Both the position numbers and the translations under genes were made by a program. From Enterocytospora artemiae (lineage: Eukaryota > Microsporidia), in the NCBI GenBank assembly GCA_038659295.1, contig JASNGC010000001.1:124001-188000 (forward strand): a stretch of 64,000 nt of DNA, given 5' to 3'. Positions 56,250-64,000 of the stretch are shown here, one piece after another. The notes beneath the pieces are model-generated. The model was not told where the DNA came from, did not search any database, and was given only the letters and a program-made list of their open reading frames with translations. How positions within the stretch are numbered: position 1 is the stretch's first letter; each line of letters starts with the position of its first letter.

Positions 56250-57467
56250 ATGACTGGCCAAACAGTAACACCATGGACCGTGGATGCAGGTAAATCTGAG
56301 GATGGATCAATGCAAAGTATCAACTACGATCATGTAATAACCCAATTTGGTTGTCAAAAGTTTGAAAACCGCTTTATCGATGAAATTGAAAATCTTACTG
56401 GGATGAAACCCCATAGGTTTTTAAGAAGAGGCCTCACTTTTGCACACCGAGACTTTGATAAGATTATCAAGTGTATTCGAGAAAAAAAGAAGTTCTTCCT
56501 ATATACAGGAAGAGGCCCTTCGAGCAAAAGTATGCATATTGGTCATAGTATCCCTTTTGTATTGTGCAAGTATCTCCAAGATGCTTTTGGATGCCCTTTT
56601 GTTATTCAAATGACTGATGATGAGAAGTTCCTGTTTAAAAACATTACGTTGAGAGAGGCCATAGATAATGGACATGAAAACATGAAGGATATAATTGCAT
56701 TTGGATTAAACCCAGATCTAACATACATATTTTCAAATTTTGAAAGTTCTCATTTATTTAAGGAAAATATTCTCAAGGTTGCCAAATTGATCAATCTTAA
56801 CGAAGCCTTTAAGGTATTTGGGTTCGACATGACATCTTCCATAGGAATGATAGAATTTCCTGCTAAAGAGATTGCTCCTGCATTTTCCAGTTCTTTTGAA
56901 TTTTTACCTCATAATATGCCATGTTTGATACCTTGTGCAGTAGATCAAGATCCATTTTTCAGACTTGCAAGGGACAAAGCAAATGCTCTTGGTGAGCTTA
57001 AACCAGCCTCATTGTATGTCTCATTACTACCAGATTTGAATGGTGTCAATAGAAAAATGAGTGCCTCTGATACCACCTCATCCATATATCTTACAGATGA
57101 TGCAAAAACAATAGCAGATAAAATAAAAAAGCATGCTTTTAGTGGAGGTCAGGAAACTCTTGAACTTCATAAGCAATTGGGTGGAAATGTAGAACTTGAT
57201 ATATCTTTTCAATATTTAAGATATTTTTTGGAAGATGATGAGGAATTAGAAGAATTGAGGCAAGGATATATTAATGGAGTGGTTTTTAGTTCGGACATGA
57301 AGAAAAAATGCATTGAAGTAGTTCAGAAATTTGTCCATGAATTCCAAGAAATGAGAAGCAAGGTAAGTGATAAAGTTATTGACCGCTTTAAGAGTATCAA
57401 TAAGTTTAAAGAAAAAGCCATACTTGAAGCCTTAAGAAATTGCACCATTGAGGAGAAGAAACCTTAA
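56250..57467 (+). CDS. WRS1: Tryptophanyl-tRNA synthetase, cytosolic
   Basis: 405 residues, class I synthetase of the eukaryotic/archaeal type. The HIGH-type motif is MHIGH (95-99) after GRGPSSKS, and the KMSKS-type loop is KMSAS (269-273). The signature QFGCQKFENRFIDEIENLTG and TPWTVDAG at the N-terminus match eukaryotic TrpRS, as do the QMTDDEKFLFK and AVDQDPFFRLARD blocks that bind Trp and tRNA. It charges tRNA-Trp in the cytosol. The N-terminal WHEP extension of animal enzymes is absent, as in fungi. The start ATG follows TTACCCATA directly. Confidence 0.97.
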   Translation: MTGQTVTPWTVDAGKSEDGSMQSINYDHVITQFGCQKFENRFIDEIENLTGMKPHRFLRRGLTFAHRDFDKIIKCIREKKKFFLYTGRGPSSKSMHIGHSIPFVLCKYLQDAFGCPFVIQMTDDEKFLFKNITLREAIDNGHENMKDIIAFGLNPDLTYIFSNFESSHLFKENILKVAKLINLNEAFKVFGFDMTSSIGMIEFPAKEIAPAFSSSFEFLPHNMPCLIPCAVDQDPFFRLARDKANALGELKPASLYVSLLPDLNGVNRKMSASDTTSSIYLTDDAKTIADKIKKHAFSGGQETLELHKQLGGNVELDISFQYLRYFLEDDEELEELRQGYINGVVFSSDMKKKCIEVVQKFVHEFQEMRSKVSDKVIDRFKSINKFKEKAILEALRNCTIEEKKP

Positions 57468-57628
57468 TCTCTATATACAAGTTAAAATAAATGATGAGTG
57501 TCATTTTATAATTAAGTGAAATACATAGTTTTTATATCTTTGCCAATATTACTAATTATTTGAAATTTTTCTGGAGATTCAAAATCTTTAAAATTCGTTC
57601 GTTTGATAGTTAAAAATAATACTGCGAT

Positions 57629-60034
57629 TTATTCGAACCATTTGTCATCAATTTTTGTTATGAATTTCATATATGCATTTTTTTCACCACATATTAGGTG
57701 ATCAAAAACCAGACGTTCTTTGCCTACAGTAATAGAATCTTTGGACACAAGGACATCTCCTCCATCATACCAATGATCATTACCGGATGATATAGAAAGA
57801 TGGTCACTATAGGAATAATAAATTGTTTTGCATATACTATCAATCTTATCTTCGGATAATAGTATATGCAAGCTAGTACTTCTTCCTCCAACTCTGAGAA
57901 GGTACTTTGAAAGTTTTTCTATTTCAAGCATAGAATTAAATCCTATTGCTATTTTTTTACAAAATGAAAGTCTTTTGGAAGAGCAAATGAAGTCACTAAA
58001 AATCTTTAAAAACACAACGAAGTCACTTTTCTGCTTAAAATAATGCTCCGTCTGAGAGGTTCTCTTCAATTCAAATCCCACAGACAGCATTGCAGCAATC
58101 ACACATAATTCTGAAAAAATGTCTTCGATTCCATTCATACAAAGAATCTTACCCAGCCTGGGAGAGACTGGGAATTTTGAGATTCTCATGCCAAGCTCTG
58201 TAATGTTGTTGAATGAATTAAGGGCACCTAAGTTTCGAAGATATTCAAGGGAATCGGAGATTGCATCCTTAGTAGGCTGGGTCATGAAAGGAAATGTGTT
58301 TATATCTGAGATTCCCAAGGCTTTCAGAAACAATACACACCCATCAATCGATTGAACTTTAATTTGAGGAATATTATTTTTAATCATACTTTCAAATGTT
58401 TCCCCACTGAAAATTCTAAAGCATACTCCAGGCCCTGTTCTTCCTGCTCTACCCATCCTTTGCCTGGCACTGCTCTGACTTATAAATCCTATTTGATACT
58501 TTACACACTTGGAATCGTCAAATTTGTATTTAACTCTACCAGTATCAACAACAAAAACGACATCATCAATTGTAATAGATGTTTCGGCTATATTTGTTGA
58601 TAGAACTATCTTTCTTTCAATATATTTCCTGTAAACCCTATTTTGATCTTCTTTAGATAGTCCAGAATGTAAAGGTAAAACTAAAATATCTCTAACGGAT
58701 GAATTGTCTAACATTGATTTGAGCTTATAGATATCATCCTTACTGGGTAAAAAAACTAAAATCGCAGCTGTAGCGTCATTTATGATTTCATGAGGAATCT
58801 CAAGCTTCTTCAATCTTTTCTTTTTAGAACTTTGAGAATTTAAAATGGCAATAACCTTGTTAAATGTTTCAAAAAGATAATTTTCGGTGGTTTTTGATTC
58901 GTAAAAAACATTCACCTTAAAAGAATTTGGTTTTAACACCACAGTTGAATAATGACCCAATATTCTTCTAAAGGAATCAGCCCCTAAATCCACAGTAGCA
59001 CTCATTAAAATCAATCGTAGGGGAGTTGTCTTCCATCGAAGATAAACAATCTTACTCAAAAGTCCAATCAACAAATCCATATTTGAACTTCTCTCATGAA
59101 TTTCATCCAAAATGATCACAGAATATTTTTCTAGTAAAAAATCAGTTTGTATCTCACGAAGTAAAACCCCTTCCGTTACAATTTTTATTTTTGTCTGATC
59201 TGTCAGGTTGTTTTCATACTTTATCTTATATCCACTGATCTTTTCATTGACCTCAGTATTTATTCTGTCTGAAATAGAAATTGCAGAAATTCTTCTGGGC
59301 TGTGTAATACCAATAAGCCCACTCGTAGCAAATCCATTTTCAACCAAAAATTGTGGAATTTGTGTAGTTTTCCCACATCCAGTATCACCCCGGATCAAGG
59401 TAATCAATGATTTTTTAACTTGCTGAATTATTTCAAACTGATCATAGAATATTTTTAACTCACTTCTTTTTTCCTGAACCGATTCTATTCGATTAGAAAA
59501 TACAACTTGGGAAAATGATTCTGAGTCTAGTGGAAGTTTATACTCAGCATTCAATGATGTGCCTCTGCTATCACTTATATTAGAAAGGATGTTCGTGAAA
59601 TCTACAGTAGTAGACTTAGATTTATCACTTATGTTCGATTCGGTATCATCATTGTAGTTGTACTTAACACCATCCTGGTGGTAGTACTCAACGGCTTCAT
59701 TAAGCTTTGTTGAATCCTCAGGATTCATTGCTATAAAACTATCTTTTACGATTTCATCAGGAATGCTTTTTATCTCCTTCAATGAAACATCTCTTTTAGC
59801 AACATCAGTGTAGGTATTTTTGCAATCTCTTTCTATTCCTATATCTTCAAATAGGTCCTTATCTGCATTTTTGGGCTCTTTTTTCCGATTCTTGATTTTT
59901 GTTTTTATAAGCTTGTTGTTTCCAGTTTCTCTTGTTAAATTTTTGATCTGTTCTAACAATTCATCCCTTGTCTTTTGCTTCTTTTTCTTCTCCAAATACT
60001 TCTGTAACAGCTCTTGCTTTTTCGAAGTCTTCAT
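57629..60034 (-). CDS. ECM16: DEAH-box RNA helicase Dhr1/Ecm16 (DHX37)
   Basis: 801 residues. The N-terminal basic coil KKQELLQKYLEKKKKQKTRD resembles the Ecm16 'KRKRLxKYIExQLKxE' helix. The helicase core has motif I GDTGCGKTT, Ia TQPRRISAISIS, II DEIH (Ile where most family members have Ala), III SAT, and VI QRMGRAGRTGPG. The OB-fold end is short. Dhr1 unwinds U3 snoRNA from pre-18S rRNA in the nucleolus. Yeast Ecm16 has 1267 residues. Start: the frame reaches 60091, but the ATG at 60034 (MKTSKKQ) begins the basic coil and has GCCGCTAAT before it; the longer leader is hydrophobic and unlike the family. A splicing helicase (Prp22/Prp43) was considered less likely. Confidence 0.8.
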   Translation of the reverse strand: MKTSKKQELLQKYLEKKKKQKTRDELLEQIKNLTRETGNNKLIKTKIKNRKKEPKNADKDLFEDIGIERDCKNTYTDVAKRDVSLKEIKSIPDEIVKDSFIAMNPEDSTKLNEAVEYYHQDGVKYNYNDDTESNISDKSKSTTVDFTNILSNISDSRGTSLNAEYKLPLDSESFSQVVFSNRIESVQEKRSELKIFYDQFEIIQQVKKSLITLIRGDTGCGKTTQIPQFLVENGFATSGLIGITQPRRISAISISDRINTEVNEKISGYKIKYENNLTDQTKIKIVTEGVLLREIQTDFLLEKYSVIILDEIHERSSNMDLLIGLLSKIVYLRWKTTPLRLILMSATVDLGADSFRRILGHYSTVVLKPNSFKVNVFYESKTTENYLFETFNKVIAILNSQSSKKKRLKKLEIPHEIINDATAAILVFLPSKDDIYKLKSMLDNSSVRDILVLPLHSGLSKEDQNRVYRKYIERKIVLSTNIAETSITIDDVVFVVDTGRVKYKFDDSKCVKYQIGFISQSSARQRMGRAGRTGPGVCFRIFSGETFESMIKNNIPQIKVQSIDGCVLFLKALGISDINTFPFMTQPTKDAISDSLEYLRNLGALNSFNNITELGMRISKFPVSPRLGKILCMNGIEDIFSELCVIAAMLSVGFELKRTSQTEHYFKQKSDFVVFLKIFSDFICSSKRLSFCKKIAIGFNSMLEIEKLSKYLLRVGGRSTSLHILLSEDKIDSICKTIYYSYSDHLSISSGNDHWYDGGDVLVSKDSITVGKERLVFDHLICGEKNAYMKFITKIDDKWFE

Positions 60035-60184
60035 ATTAGCGGCTAGAATATTTAAATATATTGAGATATTAAAAATACACGAGGAATGCAAATCGAATTA
60101 AATGGGGCTCATCAGCAAAAACCACTAAAGAATCTAGTCAAGAAAATCATATTGAAAATATTTCATAAATGTCGAATTTATTAA

Positions 60185-60715
60185 CTATGCTAGGTTGGAC
60201 TCACTTCTAATATATTCTCCATTATCAGCCTGACGAAGAACAATAATATCTCCACCTCTAGCACGAGAATATGATGCCGAGTTAACAGCCAGTAATCCAA
60301 ATCCAAGTGGAGTATCATTCTGATCATATACAAACACTCCAGCATTCATAGGAATTGACTCGGTTATCTTATGAATATGGCTTCTTAGAGCGTTATTCCC
60401 ATATAGGAAATTCATTTCAGCTGAACGCTTGATCCACACCTTGTAAAGGCCAAATTTGTGAAGAGAATGGAATGCTGTAACAGTGATCCTAAAATTGTTA
60501 GTCTTTGTAAATTTTCCAATAATTGATCCTGCAGAAATCAGCTGTTTTCTACCAATCTGGGAGCATGCTTTATAAATTGAATCTGAAATCAAGAAAACCC
60601 GTTGGTTATTCAACATTAATTTTTTCCCGTCCAAAAGATCCTTCAGATTATCTCCTACAAAGGATACCAATTTTGCATTAACTTTTTCCGTTTCTGTATC
60701 GCTTAGAGGTCTCAT
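60185..60715 (-). CDS. NIP7: 60S ribosome biogenesis factor Nip7
   Basis: 176 residues, collinear with Nip7 of yeast and human (180-181 residues). It opens with MRPLSDTETEKV (family MRPLTExET), contains GKFTKTNNFRITVTAFHSL, the KYKVWIK-like YKVWIKRSAEMNFLYGNNAL, and closes with DTPLGFG and the PUA-domain strand IIVLRQADNGEYIR. The PUA domain binds RNA. Nip7 acts in 27S pre-rRNA processing and 60S assembly in the nucleolus. The start is the only sensible ATG. There is no C-rich block directly upstream, one of the few exceptions here. Confidence 0.96.
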   Translation of the reverse strand: MRPLSDTETEKVNAKLVSFVGDNLKDLLDGKKLMLNNQRVFLISDSIYKACSQIGRKQLISAGSIIGKFTKTNNFRITVTAFHSLHKFGLYKVWIKRSAEMNFLYGNNALRSHIHKITESIPMNAGVFVYDQNDTPLGFGLLAVNSASYSRARGGDIIVLRQADNGEYIRSESNLA

Positions 60716-61013
60716 CTTGCAGTCAAAAAATTTATCAAAAAAGATCTAAAATTTTTAGAGGTGCCACAAATAAGGAGAAGTCTACCTGAAAAACAAAGTG
60801 CCAATGACCAAATACTAAAGATAGTATTTAGATCGTTCCTATTCCATAAAAATTTATCTGTGTTGTCCAGAGATTAAAACCCTGTATAGTATGATGGCCC
60901 ATACTGAAATAAAAACTCAATAGGCTGTGGCATTATTCCTGCTATGTTCAGCATCAAGTTGTTGTGAGTTGAATTTTTCAAAATAATTTTTTAAAAAATT
61001 TATTCACCCACAA

Positions 61014-61454
61014 ATGGCCGGCCAAGATAAGAAATCGAGAAGACTTAGGGGAAAGGTATCGCATGGATACGGTAGAACCAATAAGCACAGAAAGCACTCT
61101 GGTGGACGTGGCAAGTGTGGAGGAGTGAAGTTCATGAAAACTTGGTTCCAAAAGTATCATCCAGACCATTTTGGAAAGTATGGTATGAATATATATCACA
61201 CAAAGAAGAATGCAACATGGGCTAGACAGATTTCTGCGGCTAGGTTATGGAGCTTAATTCCTGAGGAACAGAGAAATACAATAGTTCAATCAGGTGATGT
61301 TCCTGTGATTAATGCAAGGGAATTCGGATACCATGTGGTTGTAGGCGGTAAGTTGCCATTGGAAAGATCGCTTATTGTTAAGGCAAGATATTTTACAAAA
61401 AACGCCGAGGCTGAAATAATGAAGTTTGGTGGAAGAGCTATTATCTCTGATTAA
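61014..61454 (+). CDS. RPL28: Ribosomal protein uL15 (L27a/L28)
   Basis: 146 residues, the full family length. It opens with the basic [20 protein letters not shown], contains GGRGKCGG and the [12 protein letters not shown]... block, and ends with the [13 protein letters not shown] domain. It binds 25S rRNA near the exit region of the large subunit. Only TTTTTTAAAAAATTTATTCACCCACAA precedes the ATG (read here in two pieces: a T/A run, then CACCCACAA), a full start signal. The upstream sequence also reads well, but no 5' intron, sometimes found in microsporidian ribosomal protein genes, is needed or seen. Confidence 0.97.
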   Translation: MAGQDKKSRRLRGKVSHGYGRTNKHRKHSGGRGKCGGVKFMKTWFQKYHPDHFGKYGMNIYHTKKNATWARQISAARLWSLIPEEQRNTIVQSGDVPVINAREFGYHVVVGGKLPLERSLIVKARYFTKNAEAEIMKFGGRAIISD

Positions 61455-61824
61455 ATTATTTAGAGAAGGTTTGATTTGTTGTTTGAAAACAAAAGCATTT
61501 TGAACTAGGTATGTTTTTGATTCAATACCCCGTTAATCCAATGAAAAAGTTTAGGCTGTTGGGTCATTTATTACTAATAGTCTGACGATGTCCATAATAG
61601 CTTTATTTGACTCTTAAAAATGAGGTTTGTAATTCCACAACCCCATATTAATCCTCTATATAAGATGTTTTAAATTGAAAGTGGAGTTTGAACCATTTCG
61701 ATTAGTCTCTGTACATAGCAATTGCTCAGCTTGCACATTTTAGAATAATAGTTCTCAATGCTGTTTAATTTGTTATGATTTTTGGGATATCCTTTCTTCA
61801 AAATCAAAAATTGTCACCCTTTTA
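61455..61824. other. Gap with inverted decayed copy of the P5B gene start
   Basis: 370 bases. It contains, on the minus strand, a fragment matching the beginning of the downstream ATPase gene (see the repeat at 61676-61708). TTGTCACCCTTTTA abuts the ATG at 61825. No other gene. Confidence 0.55.
61676..61708 (-). repeat. Arm 1 of an inverted repeat (decayed P5B ATPase fragment)
   Basis: The reverse complement of these 33 bases equals 61939-61970 apart from one single-base gap and one A/G mismatch. Read on the minus strand it translates as SKWFKLHFQF, where the ATPase has SKWFRLHFQF. On one side a weaker similarity seems to continue for about 25 bases (61709-61735 against 61910-61938); on the other the match stops. 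It looks like the remnant of a head-to-head duplication. Confidence 0.75.
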
Positions 61825-64000
61825 ATGCCGTCCAGAGTTGCCAATCAATCCATCAATTTCATTGGAATTAAAGAATATTCGATGACTTACAATGTTGTTT
61901 TAAATATTTTTACTCTTGGAGCATTCTACACAGCTTGTAGACTATCGAAATGGTTCAGACTCCACTTTCAGTTCATGGAATGTAATCTGGAAGCAGCAGA
62001 CCATGTCATACTGATGGACCAGTATCAGAATACTGAAATATACCCAATATCTCAAATCAGAGTCAATCCAACACTGGGGATAATTAGATATATTTCTAAT
62101 TACCATGTTTCAGAATACATCAATGAGGGCAAAGTACCATTTTTTGTTAGAATCTTAGATACTCCATACTCTCGGTTTATCTACGATTATAAACTACAGT
62201 TATTTGTTTCTCCACCATTTTTAATACCACATATAAAAAATGTAGATGAATACATCCGTAGCTTACTCCAAAGACCCCTTTCTGATGAGATGAAAGAACT
62301 TTATGAAAAGAGAATTATTTATGGAGGAAATAGCCCAAAGATTGTCCCAATAACACTGCTAGAGATTATAGATAAGGCGTGCTTTGATATTATTTTCATA
62401 TGGGAGATGGTTTCGGTATTAATATGGATATCTATAGAATTTTATGCATATGCCGTGGTTACCGGAACGATATTTCTATTCGCATTTTTGAAGGGTATAT
62501 ATGATGAGTACTCTAATAGAGATGTTCCTTCTGATGCTACTAAGGTTAGGATATTTCGAGAGGGTGCATTTAAGGATGTTGATGAGGATGATGTGTTCCC
62601 GGGTGATATTGTTTATATTGACAAAACCGATAATTTTAAATGTGATGTAGAGATATTAAAGGGTGATGTGATTACCGACGAAAGTTTTCTGACAGGAGAA
62701 ACTGTACCTATTTGTAAGGGAGTCAATCAATATGTATACTCAGGAACGAAAGTTATTAGAAGCTCATCCATCGATTACTTAAGAGATGATTCGGTCTCTT
62801 CCAAAAGCATGCAAAAAATGGTGAAAGTTCGAAATCTGTTTTCAAAAGAGGAGCCGGTAGTGAAAAGCCATGGCGATACCTGTGATAAAACCCCCAAAAG
62901 CCTTGATGATAAGGGAAGACAGATTAATTCTTCAGCAATCGGAATTGTAGTAAAAACCGGTAGACATACTAAAAGGGGTAAGTTGTTGCAAAATATGCAA
63001 ATTAGAAGTCAGCCTACAAACGTTTTTGAGGAACAAAGCAAAAGAATCGGTACTAATTTAATGCTGGCCTCGGGTATTGCTGTAATATGTTATGTTATTT
63101 ATTTGTCAATTTACCTCGAAGTAACAAAGGTTCTGGAGTTTTGTTCTGATCTATTTATGACCCTTTTTTCTCCATCATTGTATACGTGCTTGAAATTGGG
63201 CGTAATTCATGCTCAGAATGCTCTAAAAAAAGTAAATATTAGAACAACGGATAAGAAAAAAATCACAATGGCAGGAGAGGTGGATGTGGTTATTTTTGAT
63301 AAAACAGGTACTCTTACGGAAATTGGTTTGGATATTTTGCTTTTGGATTGTGCCGATAGAGTTGTTGAAGAGTTTTCGGAGCTGTCAAATATTTTAAAAA
63401 TAGGAATTTCTTCATGCCATTCTGTTTTAGAGCTAGATGGGGAATACTCTGGCGATATATTGGATATGAAGATGTTTTTATTTTCCAATTCCAAGATATG
63501 TATGAATGGCAAGCAAAGAGTGATCAAATTCGACCAAGATATTCCCAGTGAGTTTAATGAGTTATGCAGAGAATACGACAGTGAAAAGTACCTGGATTCA
63601 GTAGTAGACCATCATCAAGAATATTCATCCGGAAATTACCCAAGGATTGAATCACAACCATTTTTAGTCGATGGTTATAGTTGTAAGTCCCAAGATAAGC
63701 ACGGTGTTGCATCTAAAGAAAGTGATATGGATAACTATACAACATACTTGACTACTGAACCAGGTAAATCAAGAAAAAGGAAAGATAGCAGATGGTGCAA
63801 ACTGTATCACAAAGCCAATGATCCAACTAAATGTATAAAATTACAGAGAAAAAGGGTATGTAATGAGAAAATAGCTTCTGTTAACTTATCGCCCACAAAT
63901 CAAATTGACAAGTCATCTGACAATAATTTTCAATATGGTCAATTATTAAAAGATGATCGGAAGAAGTTCCCATTATCAAGCAAGAAAAGCAAGTTATCTA
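61825..64000 (+). CDS. P5B-type P-ATPase (ATP13A2/Ypk9-like), 5' part
   Basis: 725 codons open to the window end. Seen in order: an N-terminal membrane hairpin; actuator-domain TGET motif (LTGETVPICKG, about 289-299); M4 region; and the phosphorylation site VVIFDKTGTLTEIGLD with Asp492. TLTExGLD and GDILDMKMF are P5B marks; P5A enzymes have TGTLTxxxL with a different follow-on. P5B pumps export polyamines from lysosome-like compartments. Odd: the M4 motif usually PPALP reads FSPSLY. A polar insert of about 65 residues sits in the actuator domain (about 310-375), and a Lys/Ser-rich insert of over 120 residues in the nucleotide domain. Start ATG behind GTCACCCTTTTA. Confidence 0.88.
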   Translation, partial: MPSRVANQSINFIGIKEYSMTYNVVLNIFTLGAFYTACRLSKWFRLHFQFMECNLEAADHVILMDQYQNTEIYPISQIRVNPTLGIIRYISNYHVSEYINEGKVPFFVRILDTPYSRFIYDYKLQLFVSPPFLIPHIKNVDEYIRSLLQRPLSDEMKELYEKRIIYGGNSPKIVPITLLEIIDKACFDIIFIWEMVSVLIWISIEFYAYAVVTGTIFLFAFLKGIYDEYSNRDVPSDATKVRIFREGAFKDVDEDDVFPGDIVYIDKTDNFKCDVEILKGDVITDESFLTGETVPICKGVNQYVYSGTKVIRSSSIDYLRDDSVSSKSMQKMVKVRNLFSKEEPVVKSHGDTCDKTPKSLDDKGRQINSSAIGIVVKTGRHTKRGKLLQNMQIRSQPTNVFEEQSKRIGTNLMLASGIAVICYVIYLSIYLEVTKVLEFCSDLFMTLFSPSLYTCLKLGVIHAQNALKKVNIRTTDKKKITMAGEVDVVIFDKTGTLTEIGLDILLLDCADRVVEEFSELSNILKIGISSCHSVLELDGEYSGDILDMKMFLFSNSKICMNGKQRVIKFDQDIPSEFNELCREYDSEKYLDSVVDHHQEYSSGNYPRIESQPFLVDGYSCKSQDKHGVASKESDMDNYTTYLTTEPGKSRKRKDSRWCKLYHKANDPTKCIKLQRKRVCNEKIASVNLSPTNQIDKSSDNNFQYGQLLKDDRKKFPLSSKKSKLS
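61939..61970 (+). repeat. Arm 2 of the inverted repeat, inside the P5B ATPase gene
   Basis: This arm lies within codons 39-49 of the ATPase and pairs with 61676-61708 across about 230 bases. The intact reading frame here marks it as the parent copy. Confidence 0.75.

Noticed and set aside
61014..61454. 5' spliceosomal intron in the uL15 gene
   Set aside because: The ATG at 61014 gives the full family N-terminus and carries its own start signal, so no splicing is needed.
1..64000. CRISPR arrays, insertion sequences, retroelements, rRNA operons
   Set aside because: No spaced direct repeats, transposase, reverse transcriptase or rRNA cores were seen on either strand.

Overview
The window looks like nuclear chromosome sequence from a microsporidian. 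The reasons are: AT-rich DNA with short, mostly intron-free genes on both strands; shortened versions of eukaryotic housekeeping proteins (a 1005-residue UTP10 and a 924-residue importin 7/8-like karyopherin); three genes for bacterial-type NTT nucleotide transporters, the ATP-import proteins of microsporidia; and a C-rich block (CCC or CCCC behind a T/A-rich run, often TTTACCC) just upstream of about 32 of 40 start codons. A CCC-like start signal is known from microsporidia. I cannot name the genus. Intergenic gaps of 0.3-1.0 kb make this a less compacted genome than Encephalitozoon.

Layout. 1-5.5 kb: end of the RRP3 rRNA helicase gene, an MscS-type channel, the 25-codon ribosomal protein eL41, a Fhit hydrolase, a small Sas10-like protein and an IPA1/UBE3D-like protein. 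5.5-9.6 kb: UTP10 and uracil-DNA glycosylase. 10-16.2 kb: three NTT paralogues. 17-22 kb: an AGC-type pseudokinase, an unrecognised protein, a small PIP-box protein, proteasome alpha-1 and a small protein with an SH3/Tudor-like end. 22.5-33.8 kb: protein O-mannosyltransferase, RPA1, a TPR-like protein, CCT7, a small membrane protein and the importin. 34-40 kb: three half-size ABC transporters in a row on the minus strand. 40.8-50.5 kb: two related coiled-coil microproteins, a GDP-mannose-transporter-like protein, UGP1, gamma-COP, CPSF73 and a kinesin. 50.5-56 kb: a small membrane protein, a CLASP-like TOG protein, a coiled-coil protein and a degenerate RecA-fold protein abutting tRNA-His. 56-64 kb: TrpRS, the Dhr1 helicase, Nip7, uL15 and a P5B P-type ATPase cut by the window end.

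How the genes relate. Ribosome biogenesis is well represented (RRP3, Sas10-like, UTP10, Dhr1, Nip7, eL41, uL15). The mannosyltransferase and the GDP-mannose transporter belong to one secretory O-mannosylation route, with gamma-COP acting in the same pathway. CPSF73 and the IPA1-like protein both point to mRNA 3'-end formation. Three NTTs, three ABC half-transporters, a P5B ATPase and an MscS channel make the window rich in transport genes, as expected of an intracellular parasite that imports energy and metabolites. Genes stand singly, each with its own start signal; the only same-strand families in series are the ABC trio and the coiled-coil pair.

The C-rich start signal was used to move many starts downstream of the longest open frame (3205, 12348, 20974, 30173, 30866, 40835, 41234, 46402, 48737, 53590, 54859). 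These choices agree with family N-termini wherever that could be judged (Fhit, proteasome alpha-1, CCT7, CPSF73). Function calls come from reading motifs by eye; no database search was run.
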